From NCBI RefSeq assembly GCF_014288115.1, contig NZ_JACOOK010000005.1:169319-233318 (forward strand): DNA of 64,000 nucleotides, given 5' to 3'. Positions 9,141 to 17,330 of the stretch are shown here, piece by piece. The notes beneath the pieces are model-generated. The model worked only from the letters and a program-made list of their open reading frames with translations, was not told the origin of the DNA and searched no databases. The number at the start of each line of letters is the position of its first letter. Within the stretch, counting starts at the first letter, position 1. The translations under genes were made by a program, and so were the position numbers. The stretch is from Alistipes_A hominis (lineage in GTDB: Bacteria; Bacteroidota; Bacteroidia; Bacteroidales; Rikenellaceae).

Positions 9141-10331
9141 TCAGTTTACGACAGATTCGTCACCGTGTTCGGTATGAATAAAACGCTTGTTTACGCCCCG
9201 CAACCGGAAGAGGTTCAGCACCATCCCGGCGGCCAAGCCAGGCACCTTCCGCAGCGCCCCGCTCAGTTGCCTGTCCGCATGGGAATCCGGGATCGCCATC
9301 GCCACCGCCAACCCGAGCAGCCACAGCAGGATTCCCCATTTGACGCCCCAAACGGGATCGGCCGCCGTAAACAGTACCCCGAAAAAGAGAATGCCGGCAA
9401 TCAGCACCGCCCGCGGCAGCAGCATCCACTGGAATAACTTGTCGGCGTAATCGAAATTACCGCCGGCAATCGCCCCGGGCAGGTCGCGAAGGCCTTTCGC
9501 CAACGCGCCGAACTGCGCCGCCAGCCAACGCCTACGCTGGTTGCCGAACGCCTCTCCGCGCTGGGTTTTCTCGTCGTAGACCGGAACGTCCGGCAGGTAA
9601 TGAATATATATTCCCAGCTTCAACAACAGGGCTTCCAACTCTTTGTCCTCGCCGGCCGTACACGTTTTGCGGATATTATCGCGAAACCATCCGTAATCGA
9701 AAGCCATCCCCGAACCGATCAGCGCCGACGAAAGCCCGCTGCGGATATGCCCGGCCCGGAATACCGCATTGTTGATCTCCTCGCTGACGGCGTCGAGAAC
9801 GGCCGTCGGCGTATTGCGGTTTTTGGCCTGACGATGCGCTTGGACGGCCCGCGTACCCGTCTCGAACGTTTCGTTCAGCCGTCGCAGGAAATCGGGCTGC
9901 ACCGTATTGTCGGCATCCATCACTACCGCGACGTCGTACCGTTTCCGATCCAGCTTATCGACGGCGAACGTAAGCGCCCGGGCCTTCGAACTGTTTTCGA
10001 AATCTACCCTGAGCAGCGTTACCGGCAATCCGGACAATCGTTCGTTCGTCCGATCCTGCATCCGATCCGAGATCACGACCACTTCGTAAGAATCGGCCGG
10101 ATAATCCTGCCGCAAAAAAGACTCCACCGTCTCTACGATCACACGGTCTTCCTTGTAGGCCGGAAAAAACACGGCGAAACGCCGCTTGCTGCGGACTGGC
10201 CGCCGCACGGCGCTCCACGGTCGCAGCATCCCGCCCTTCCAGGCGAAAAACAGCAGATACGCGACCTGCACTGCAAAAACGATCCACAACAGGATATCGG
10301 CCCAACCGGCTATTTCGTACAAAACCGCCAT
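9141..10331 (-). CDS. Membrane glycosyltransferase family 2 (cellulose-synthase-like)
   Basis: A 396-residue membrane GT2. It has one N-terminal membrane helix (about residues 9-30), a GT-A domain with FPAYKEDRVI, VVMDADNTV (DAD metal motif), an EDKELEALL acidic motif and the QRRRW signature of processive or cellulose-synthase-like enzymes, then about two C-terminal membrane helices. These motifs place the active site at the cytoplasmic face of the inner membrane. Whether it is processive cannot be decided. It lies 9 bp downstream of another GT2. Confidence 0.9.
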   Translation of the reverse strand: MAVLYEIAGWADILLWIVFAVQVAYLLFFAWKGGMLRPWSAVRRPVRSKRRFAVFFPAYKEDRVIVETVESFLRQDYPADSYEVVVISDRMQDRTNERLSGLPVTLLRVDFENSSKARALTFAVDKLDRKRYDVAVVMDADNTVQPDFLRRLNETFETGTRAVQAHRQAKNRNTPTAVLDAVSEEINNAVFRAGHIRSGLSSALIGSGMAFDYGWFRDNIRKTCTAGEDKELEALLLKLGIYIHYLPDVPVYDEKTQRGEAFGNQRRRWLAAQFGALAKGLRDLPGAIAGGNFDYADKLFQWMLLPRAVLIAGILFFGVLFTAADPVWGVKWGILLWLLGLAVAMAIPDSHADRQLSGALRKVPGLAAGMVLNLFRLRGVNKRFIHTEHGDESVVN

Positions 10332-10340
10332 GACATAAAA

Positions 10341-11237
10341 TTATAAGATTTTCCAAAAATCCCGCCACCCCCTCAGCACCGCCGAGACGTTCCGCCGGTC
10401 GCCTTTCAACGTCGCCGCAAGGCACGCTTTCGGAACCGCCACCGCCGTCTGATAGAGGATCGAAAGCCACCTGTACGCTCCCTTCAGGTTTCGCCGCGCG
10501 AATAGCAGCCGGTTGCGGGTCAGGTAATAAGTCCGCAGCGGACTGTTCTGTCCGGCGGAGCGGCTTTCGCGATGAAATACGGTGGCTTTCGGCTCGTACC
10601 ACAACAGGTATCCGGCCTGCGCGATCCGAACGCACCAGTCCAGCTCTTCATAGTAGAGGAAATACGCCTCCGGCATCGGTCCGACCCGTTCTACCGTCTC
10701 CCGGCGGAACATCATGGCGGCGCCGTGACAATACGGAGTGACATGCGGAGCCTGATATTGTCCCCGATCGGGTTCTCCAAAACCGATCAGCGAATTTCGC
10801 AACGTAATGCGGCTGAGCGGAGTATACCCGGCGAACTGAATATCGCGCGGAGAATCGGCAAAACGGATCTTCGGGGAGACGCATCCGATCCGGGAATCGT
10901 TTTCCAACACGGCGATCAACTCCCGCAGCGAACCGTCCTCGACGAAGGCGTCGTTGTTCAGCAACAGCAGATAATCGCCCCTCGCCGCTCCGATCCCGAG
11001 GTTATTTCCTCCGGCGAATCCGAGATTCCGCTCGCTACGAATCAACACCAGCCGCTCCTCGTCCGGAAAATGCCGGCGGATAGCTTCCGCTTCGTCCGTA
11101 CGCGAAGCGTTGTCGACGACGATCGCCTCGAACGGAATATCCGCCAGATATTTTCTCAGGGAGTCGATCAGCGCTACCGTATCCCCGTATCCGTTATAAT
11201 TGACGGTAATGACCGACAGCTCAGGCTTCGTCCCCAT
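10341..11237 (-). CDS. Glycosyltransferase family 2 (rhamnosyltransferase-like)
   Basis: A 298-residue GT2 with SVITVNYNGYGDT, VDNASR and LLLLNNDAFVEDGSL motifs, followed by the EELDWCVRIAQAGY region seen in the WsbD/RfbF rhamnosyltransferase-like subgroup. The asparagine-rich LNNDAF in place of a strict DXD is normal for this subgroup. Its start overlaps the end of the polymerase/ligase gene by 17 bp. The sugar specificity is not determined. Confidence 0.9.
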   Translation of the reverse strand: MGTKPELSVITVNYNGYGDTVALIDSLRKYLADIPFEAIVVDNASRTDEAEAIRRHFPDEERLVLIRSERNLGFAGGNNLGIGAARGDYLLLLNNDAFVEDGSLRELIAVLENDSRIGCVSPKIRFADSPRDIQFAGYTPLSRITLRNSLIGFGEPDRGQYQAPHVTPYCHGAAMMFRRETVERVGPMPEAYFLYYEELDWCVRIAQAGYLLWYEPKATVFHRESRSAGQNSPLRTYYLTRNRLLFARRNLKGAYRWLSILYQTAVAVPKACLAATLKGDRRNVSAVLRGWRDFWKIL

Positions 11238-12684
11238 GCGACAGTTCCTTTTGTTTCCTTGCGGCCAATTCCCGGTCGTACCAGCAACCGGCGAATACGA
11301 ACGCTTCGCAGATATAGACCATCGGTCCGTTCGGAAAATTCATGATCTCGTTGGCATAACACCCCGCCATCATTCCCCCGGCCCCGGCCAGCAGGGCTCC
11401 CAGCAACCCCTTCAACTGCGGATCCCGTATCCGGAACATGATCCGCCACGCCCCGACCCCGAGAATCAAAGCATGCAGAACCAAGTACAGCACAGCGCCT
11501 ACGGCTCCGGTTTCGACCCATACCATCACATACCACGAGTCGGTCGCAATCCACGACGTAACGGCCGTGTCGTCGAAACGGCTCGCCTTGCCTCCGCCCA
11601 ACCCGAGCCCGACCCCGAAAGGCTTATCGGCCATAACCCTCCTCAGCCTTTCCTGATTTTCGAGCCGCACCTGGAAAGAAGCGTCTTCGGTCGGATTGAA
11701 TGCGGAACGTATCCGATAAATCATGACATTGCCGTCCCCGATATGCGTAAATTTAAAGAAGCCGAACAGGATGGCCAACGTCACGACACCGGCCAACAAG
11801 ATCCGTTTGTTCTTCGTGGTCAGAATATACAGCGCGTAACCTACGAACGGCACGATCACCGCGCTGCGGGTACCCGACAGTCCGAAACCGTAAGCGGCGG
11901 CGACAGCGACAGCCAGATAGTAAAACCGCAGCCACCCCCGGACGTAAACCGAGGCGATCGAAAATACGACCATCGAAAACACCATTCCCGAACCGAAATT
12001 CGCCGCATCGGTGAAAAAGGAAAAATAACGGGTTCCCGACCAGATGATGTGCGTACTGGCTCCGCCTTCCTGATACAAAAAAATCTTCTCGGCGGTATCG
12101 AATCCGACCGTTTTCTGCCACAGCGCCTTGCATACGGCCGTCAGAGTAAGCAACGAAAAGACGAACAGGAAAATCTTCAGGTCGCGGTACCTGCGGAAAA
12201 TAATCGGCACCGCGAATACCAGCAGCAAAGGGATAAAAGCGTACAGGTTGATCGCAATCATCCAAGCGTCGAAATGAGCGCTCGGCAGGAAAGCGAGCAC
12301 CGTACAGTACACGAACCAAATCGTCCAGTAAAGGGTAAGCTGATTGAATCCCCTGCGCCACTCCACCTTTCCGAGCCATTGGCTGACGAACAATACCACC
12401 AGCAACAATACGGAGAATCCCATCATCAGCATACCGCCTTTCAGGTCGACGTAACGGGTCAGACCGAGGATGTAATAATTGACGGCGATATAAAGCCACA
12501 GCGTGGCATGCGGTCTCAGTGCGAAAGCGAAACCCAGCAGCGCGAAAACCGGCAACAGCATGAATGCAACGCCTTGTACCGTTCCCGCACGCACCAGCAA
12601 TTCGTTTACGACCAGTACGCCAAGCAGCAGGACGACGATCACGAAAAAGCGAGGACGCTCTTTTATCGCACCGGACGATTTCAT
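11221..12684 (-). CDS. O-antigen polymerase/ligase-like membrane protein (Wzy/WaaL superfamily)
   Basis: A 487-residue protein with about 12 membrane helices and a larger periplasmic loop near residues 325-385, which contains EDASFQVRLENQERL and GVGLGLGGGKASR. This loop, in which a conserved Arg follows a Gly-rich stretch, is the hallmark of the Wzy_C/O-antigen ligase family. In a locus with Wzx and Wzz it is best read as the Wzy polymerase joining repeat units in the periplasm, but a ligase cannot be excluded by sequence alone. Confidence 0.88.
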   Translation of the reverse strand: MKSSGAIKERPRFFVIVVLLLGVLVVNELLVRAGTVQGVAFMLLPVFALLGFAFALRPHATLWLYIAVNYYILGLTRYVDLKGGMLMMGFSVLLLVVLFVSQWLGKVEWRRGFNQLTLYWTIWFVYCTVLAFLPSAHFDAWMIAINLYAFIPLLLVFAVPIIFRRYRDLKIFLFVFSLLTLTAVCKALWQKTVGFDTAEKIFLYQEGGASTHIIWSGTRYFSFFTDAANFGSGMVFSMVVFSIASVYVRGWLRFYYLAVAVAAAYGFGLSGTRSAVIVPFVGYALYILTTKNKRILLAGVVTLAILFGFFKFTHIGDGNVMIYRIRSAFNPTEDASFQVRLENQERLRRVMADKPFGVGLGLGGGKASRFDDTAVTSWIATDSWYVMVWVETGAVGAVLYLVLHALILGVGAWRIMFRIRDPQLKGLLGALLAGAGGMMAGCYANEIMNFPNGPMVYICEAFVFAGCWYDRELAARKQKELSHGDEA

Positions 12685-12699
12685 TGCGGCATTTTCTGT

Positions 12700-14871
12700 T
12701 TAAACTCCCGATTCGTTCTTTTTCGTATCCCGAGCGGTAAGCCCGAGCTGGGAAAGCCGGTAAAGCCAGCGACGGAAACGGGAATAAGGCGGCAACAGCC
12801 CCGTGAAATCTTCCGTAACGTCCCAGGCCGTCTGATTCAACACCAGGAACAACGGAGTTTCCCCGCTCTGCTCGCCCACTTTCTCGAAGACTTCCTGATC
12901 GATGGTTGTCCACGTCCTGTCCGAACGGGCGATCATCAGGTTCAGGTTCGCACTTTCCAACAACGGGGACGGCACGCTCTCCTCGGTCAGCGGCTGGTGA
13001 ACGACCAGCACGATCATCGCGTCGCCCGCCTGACAGTAATCCGTCAAATTGTTCGCCAACAAGTAAGATTCGCTCCGGCAATTGAATTCTTCGCGGTAGG
13101 ACAGCAGGCCTACCTTCAAACCCGACTTTTGCCAATAGTCGCGCAGGTATTGCGCTACGAAATGCTTGCCGTCGCCTTCTTCGGTACTCAGTATATTGAT
13201 AACAACCGGTTTTTCCCGTCCGAAATAGGGTACGAGGGCTTTAGCCAAGCAATGCATGGCAATCTCTTTGGCCTGCTGATTGAACGGACGGTAACGCCGT
13301 GAATTCCGCGGCATGACGCCGAGCACCTTACGGCCGGTAATACGCTCCGCCCGGATGCGGTCGCGCAGCGTGCGGTCGACCAACTCCAGAAACAGAAAAT
13401 AAGCCACTACGAAAATCGCCGTGCAAACAAAGGCCAGCAGCACCATCATCTTCCGCTTGTGCGGCAGCGGAGATATCGGATAAGACGGTTCATCGGTCAC
13501 TTTCAGCGTATTGGTCGTCATCTGCAACTGCCTCAACCGCAGGATGGCCGAATTCAAACCTTCCAACAACGAAAGGTAAGTCCTTTCGGTAAAGTCGATT
13601 TCACGCTCCTTCGATTTGATCGTGGAACCGATCGGAGCGTAATACGTATATTTTTCGTTCAACTCCCGCCGCCATTTTTCCATCACCTCCTTCTGCGCTT
13701 TCGCCTTGGATAATTCCAACGTCTGCGCCAGCCAATCCTGAACGAACCGATCGCTCACGATGCCTTCTTTCGAATACTTGTTTTCATTGATGGTTTTGGT
13801 CAATTCGGAGACGCTCCGCTCTTCGGCTTTCAGGGCTTTTTTCAGTGTAGCGAGTTTCTCCAGATTAGCCTCGTTTTTCTGCCCGAAAGCATCTATATTG
13901 GTAATCTGCGTCTGCAACTCGGAGATGAGCTTCAACTTCTCCATAAACGCCGAATTACTACGCATATTATTGATATTCATATCAATCCGACCTTCCAACT
14001 GCGAAACGGCCGCATCCGCCTTCGCATAGTTCATCAGCACGTCCTGATACTGGATCTCGAACTCTTTGTTGATCGAAGCGACCTCTTTGGTTTCGTCGGT
14101 ATAATTGATTACCCGTTTTTCGACATTGTAACTGGTCAGCTCGTCTTCGGCGGCTTTCAACTTCGTACCGGCTTCGGCCAGCTCCCTGCGGAAATAAGCG
14201 ATCGCATCGTTCGTTTCGCCGAAACGCAACGTCTGGTACTGATCGAAAAACTCCTTGACCAGGATCAGTACCGTATTGTAAGTGATCCCCGGATCGCTGT
14301 TCTGATACGAAAGTTTCAGCATGTCGCTGGAAGCGATCCGGTCGACGCGGATCTGTTCCAAATCCTTATATCCGAAATATCGGCTGGCTTCCCACATGAA
14401 CAGGCCGTACAAATGATCCCGGTTGTCGGGTTTCATGTTGTCGAAGAAATTCTCCACCGTCTTGTCTTCGTCGCCTTTTACGATCAAATCCAACACATAT
14501 TTGGGCGTACGGTCCATCAACCAGCGGTAAGTGTCCGCATTGATGTACGTATTGTTTTTCATCGAATCGCCGTTCATCAGGCAGCGGGCGTACAACCGCA
14601 TCGATACCCGGCGCAACGTGGCCTCGCTCTTGAGGATATCCATCATATTAACGATCGTGCTGTTTTTCGTATTCCAGTCGGCCTCGCGGACTGACGCCTG
14701 CTCGATATCGTACCCCGACACGACGCCCGTATAAACGGTCGTACGCACCTCGTAGTAACGGGCGATATCGCGGGTCTTCCAGATCATATAGCAAGCCGCC
14801 AGCACGGGCAGCAGGATCAGCCAGAAACGAATCCGGTAAAAGAACCGGAGAATATACAGCACGTATTTCAT
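12700..14871 (-). CDS. Wzz/BY-kinase-like polysaccharide co-polymerase with degenerate ATP site
   Basis: A 723-residue protein. An N-terminal membrane helix (about 16-34) is followed by a large periplasmic region with coiled-coil segments (about 200-450), a proline-rich PISPLPHKRKM before a second helix (about 475-500), and a cytoplasmic domain resembling the BY-kinase ATPase. Its Walker A-like loop reads STEEGDGKHF (about residues 563-572): the Lys is kept but the following Ser/Thr is His. No C-terminal tyrosine cluster is visible (the tail ends TARDTKKNESGV). It probably sets chain length or couples synthesis to export, with doubtful kinase activity. Confidence 0.87.
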   Translation of the reverse strand: MKYVLYILRFFYRIRFWLILLPVLAACYMIWKTRDIARYYEVRTTVYTGVVSGYDIEQASVREADWNTKNSTIVNMMDILKSEATLRRVSMRLYARCLMNGDSMKNNTYINADTYRWLMDRTPKYVLDLIVKGDEDKTVENFFDNMKPDNRDHLYGLFMWEASRYFGYKDLEQIRVDRIASSDMLKLSYQNSDPGITYNTVLILVKEFFDQYQTLRFGETNDAIAYFRRELAEAGTKLKAAEDELTSYNVEKRVINYTDETKEVASINKEFEIQYQDVLMNYAKADAAVSQLEGRIDMNINNMRSNSAFMEKLKLISELQTQITNIDAFGQKNEANLEKLATLKKALKAEERSVSELTKTINENKYSKEGIVSDRFVQDWLAQTLELSKAKAQKEVMEKWRRELNEKYTYYAPIGSTIKSKEREIDFTERTYLSLLEGLNSAILRLRQLQMTTNTLKVTDEPSYPISPLPHKRKMMVLLAFVCTAIFVVAYFLFLELVDRTLRDRIRAERITGRKVLGVMPRNSRRYRPFNQQAKEIAMHCLAKALVPYFGREKPVVINILSTEEGDGKHFVAQYLRDYWQKSGLKVGLLSYREEFNCRSESYLLANNLTDYCQAGDAMIVLVVHQPLTEESVPSPLLESANLNLMIARSDRTWTTIDQEVFEKVGEQSGETPLFLVLNQTAWDVTEDFTGLLPPYSRFRRWLYRLSQLGLTARDTKKNESGV

Positions 14872-14874
14872 AAT

Positions 14875-15681
14875 TTATTTTTTCGAAATGATTTCGGTAT
14901 TCGACAGAATCTCCAGTTGCAACAGCAAACCGTACAGTTCCGAACGCACATTCTCGTATTCGGTGATGGCCTTGATCTGACGTTCCTTTTCGACATTGAT
15001 TTCCGACGCTCCGATTTTACTGTTGATAAAATCGTTCTGGCTGATGGCATACTGAGCATCGGCAAATACCCGTTTCTCGGTCGTCGCCTTCAGAATAGGC
15101 ATGTAACTGAGCACTTTCGAGTAGATCGTTGCGATGGTTACCCGCCGCTCCTCGATCGCGCTCTGCCGTTCGTATTCGACCTTTTCCACCTGTTTGCGCT
15201 GACGTTTCACGCTTCCCCGCAAATCGAACAACTTTTCCAGCGGAATCGAAACCGATGCGCCCAGGTTGTAATTGGACTGCGACTGCCGGGAATAGTTTTG
15301 CGGAATCGGCATACCGCTCTCATCGTAAAGATGACTGCTCATCGTCCCGTTGCCGTAATAATAATTGGCATTGACGTTCAGAAAAGAGAGGAAATTCCGT
15401 TTCTCGCGTTTCAACTGCAACTCCTCGAATTCTTTCTGTTTTTCCAGCGCCAGCACGCCGGGGTTCTGCTCCGCATTGGCATAGAGCTGCTCCAGCGACG
15501 GCAGAACGACCTTGCCCAACTCATAGCCCGAAGGCCCGAAACCGGCCAGGTCGTCGATCGTATCCGTGGCGGCGGCGCTCGCCGGAACCGCTCCATCCAA
15601 ACTATCAGGTTGCTGGGCCGTAACCGCCCCGCAACACAAAATCGCGGTCAGCGCGATCAAACCCGAAACTCTTTTCGACAT
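14875..15681 (-). CDS. Short TolC-like outer-membrane efflux protein
   Basis: About 268 residues with an N-terminal signal peptide (MSKRVSGLIALTAILCCGAVTAQ). A helical body follows with outer-membrane efflux protein features: EQLYANAEQNPGVLALEKQKEFEELQLKREKR-type helices broken by a tyrosine-rich beta segment (NVNANYYYGNG) and a SQSNYNLGASVSIPLEKLFDLRG strand region (sequences abridged). At half to two thirds of normal TolC length, it may carry only one of the two repeats. Three bp from the Wzz gene, it is a candidate outer-membrane exit component. An ATG at 15690 is an alternative start overlapping the upstream stop. Confidence 0.72.
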   Translation of the reverse strand: MSKRVSGLIALTAILCCGAVTAQQPDSLDGAVPASAAATDTIDDLAGFGPSGYELGKVVLPSLEQLYANAEQNPGVLALEKQKEFEELQLKREKRNFLSFLNVNANYYYGNGTMSSHLYDESGMPIPQNYSRQSQSNYNLGASVSIPLEKLFDLRGSVKRQRKQVEKVEYERQSAIEERRVTIATIYSKVLSYMPILKATTEKRVFADAQYAISQNDFINSKIGASEINVEKERQIKAITEYENVRSELYGLLLQLEILSNTEIISKK

Positions 15682-15682
15682 A

Positions 15683-16891
15683 CTATACATTTTCTTTTTG
15701 TACGAACGCTGATATCGTTTTTAAGATTATCCGGAAATCCATCCCGAACGAAAAATCCCGGGCATATTCGATGTCCAGTTTCTTCCGCTCTTCGGCGGAC
15801 ATACTGCCCGAATCGCCCCGCTTCTCTACCTGCCATAACCCGGTCAGCCCGGCCGGAGCCATAAAACGGTCGATATATTCGTCGCTGGTCAGCCGTTCGG
15901 CTTCGTACAACGGCAGCGGACGGTTCCCCACAACGGACATATCTCCTTTCAGGATATTGATCAATTGCGGAAGTTCGTCGATGCTGTATTTGCGAATGAA
16001 CCGCCCGACCCGCGTAATCCGCGGATCGTTTTCCAGTTTCACGAATGCATTTTCCTGTTCATAGCTTTTCTGGTCGATGTATTCCTTTTCTAAAATCACC
16101 TCGTCATCGGAAACCAACACCACGTCGTCGTCGCCGACCAAAAAATTCCCGTCGGGCAAAACGCCGTCTGCCAAAAAATCTCCGGAAATATTCAATTTTC
16201 CGCCGTCCTCATCGGTCGTCTTCTCGAATTTATACTGGTTCAACTGCTCGTAATGCTTCAATTGCTTTTCAGCCCCCGCATACATCGACCGGAATTTCAG
16301 GAAATCGAACACCCGGTAGTTGCTTCCCACCCTCTTGGAACGATAAACCGCCGCGCCTTTGCTTTCCAGTCGGATTGCCAGCATCGTCAGCAGCAGCAAC
16401 GGCGACAGCGACAGCAAAGCGACCGACGAGAAACAGATGTCGAAAAGCCTTTTCCATAAAGGCAGGCGAAAATGGCAGATCGCTTCCTGCGACGCTTTCT
16501 CCCTTTTTCCGAGAATCATCTCCCGGGTCTGCTGTATAAACGAAAGCCGGCTTACGAACTGTTCTTTCGGAATATGCCGGAGCATGGTATCGTTCACGCC
16601 CGCTTTCAGGTATCCGCTCCTCTCGTCCGGCGTCAGTTCATTTCCTATCAGAATCAGGTAAACATTCCCGCGGGTTTTCCGAAAAGCCCTGATCGCGGAC
16701 AAATCCCTGTCTATCGTCGTTTTTTCCCAAAGAACGACGATTTCGCTTTTCGAATCGCCTGATCCGACCTGTTGCAGGGAATTACTGCCGTCGGCCGCTT
16801 CACGAAACGAATACCCGTCGGCAATATCGCGAAAATACTCTTTCAATACGGAATCCGGTCCGACAAAAAGCAGATCGAACTCTTTACTCAT
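15683..16891 (-). CDS. Initiating sugar transferase (bacterial sugar transferase family) with receiver-like N-terminal domain
   Basis: A 402-residue polyprenyl-phosphate sugar-1-phosphate transferase. Residues 1-120 resemble a response-regulator fold but lack the phosphoacceptor context (VVLWEKT where LLLDxxMP is expected). A hydrophobic hairpin at about 148-175 (LFDICFSSVALLSLSPLLLL) is followed by the catalytic domain with KFRSM, DPRITRVGRFIRKYSIDELPQ (abridged) and the KGDMSVVGNRPLP signature. An acidic insertion of about 70 residues separates KFRSM from the DPRITR segment. It starts repeat-unit synthesis on undecaprenyl phosphate and overlaps the response-regulator gene by 8 bp. Confidence 0.9.
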   Translation of the reverse strand: MSKEFDLLFVGPDSVLKEYFRDIADGYSFREAADGSNSLQQVGSGDSKSEIVVLWEKTTIDRDLSAIRAFRKTRGNVYLILIGNELTPDERSGYLKAGVNDTMLRHIPKEQFVSRLSFIQQTREMILGKREKASQEAICHFRLPLWKRLFDICFSSVALLSLSPLLLLTMLAIRLESKGAAVYRSKRVGSNYRVFDFLKFRSMYAGAEKQLKHYEQLNQYKFEKTTDEDGGKLNISGDFLADGVLPDGNFLVGDDDVVLVSDDEVILEKEYIDQKSYEQENAFVKLENDPRITRVGRFIRKYSIDELPQLINILKGDMSVVGNRPLPLYEAERLTSDEYIDRFMAPAGLTGLWQVEKRGDSGSMSAEERKKLDIEYARDFSFGMDFRIILKTISAFVQKENV

Positions 16892-17255
16892 TTTCGATGA
16901 TCTTCCGGATTCTGATTTTCAACTCCATGGGATTAAACGGTTTGACGATATAATCGGAAGCGCCCACTTCCAGCAGGCGTATCCGTTCGGAGGTGCTTTC
17001 CTCGCTCGACAGAATAATCACAGGGAAAGATTTGAACAGCTCGTTGTTCTTGACATATTCCAGAAACTCATCGCCGCGCATAACCGGCATCCGAATGTCC
17101 GAAATTATCAGATCGGGCTTATTCCCCTCCTGTAGCCACTGAATCCCCTTCAATGCATTGTCGAAATAAACGACATCGTATTCGCCGGATAAATAAACCG
17201 CCACCACTTTCGCTATGGACTCCTTATCGTCCAAAAGCAAAATCGTTTTCTTCAT
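16884..17255 (-). CDS. Single-domain response regulator
   Basis: A 123-residue stand-alone receiver domain with no output domain. The acidic pair Asp9-Asp10, phosphoacceptor Asp53 (LIISDIRMP), Ser83 switch position and Lys105 (YIVKPF) are all present, so it should be phosphorylatable. The start is MKKTILLL at 17255; the open frame upstream overlaps the promoter region. It sits between two sensor kinase genes and the sugar transferase gene and overlaps the latter, so it may act by protein-protein contact on the polysaccharide machinery rather than on DNA (inference). Confidence 0.92.
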   Translation of the reverse strand: MKKTILLLDDKESIAKVVAVYLSGEYDVVYFDNALKGIQWLQEGNKPDLIISDIRMPVMRGDEFLEYVKNNELFKSFPVIILSSEESTSERIRLLEVGASDYIVKPFNPMELKIRIRKIIENE

Positions 17256-17316
17256 AACTTCCGATTTTAAAATCGCAATATTCCCGGCGGAGCGCAACAT
17301 ACCCGAATCCGTCAGA

Positions 17317-17324
17317 CAAATGTA
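17317..17324 (-). promoter_or_regulatory. -7 promoter box upstream of the response regulator and polysaccharide operon
   Basis: On the minus strand this reads TACATTTG, a match to TAnnTTTG. It lies about 62 bp before the response-regulator ATG, in the only sizeable gap (75 bp) between the kinase genes and the biosynthesis genes. It could give the biosynthetic operon its own transcription start. No clear -33 box was seen. Confidence 0.45.
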
Positions 17325-17330
17325 AATAAA

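Noticed and set aside
11200..13302. A long open frame on the plus strand opposite the Wzy and Wzz genes
   Set aside because: It is rich in Arg, Gln, His and Pro with no domain, start signal or promoter, the usual look of an antisense shadow in GC-rich coding DNA. The minus-strand genes have clear motifs.
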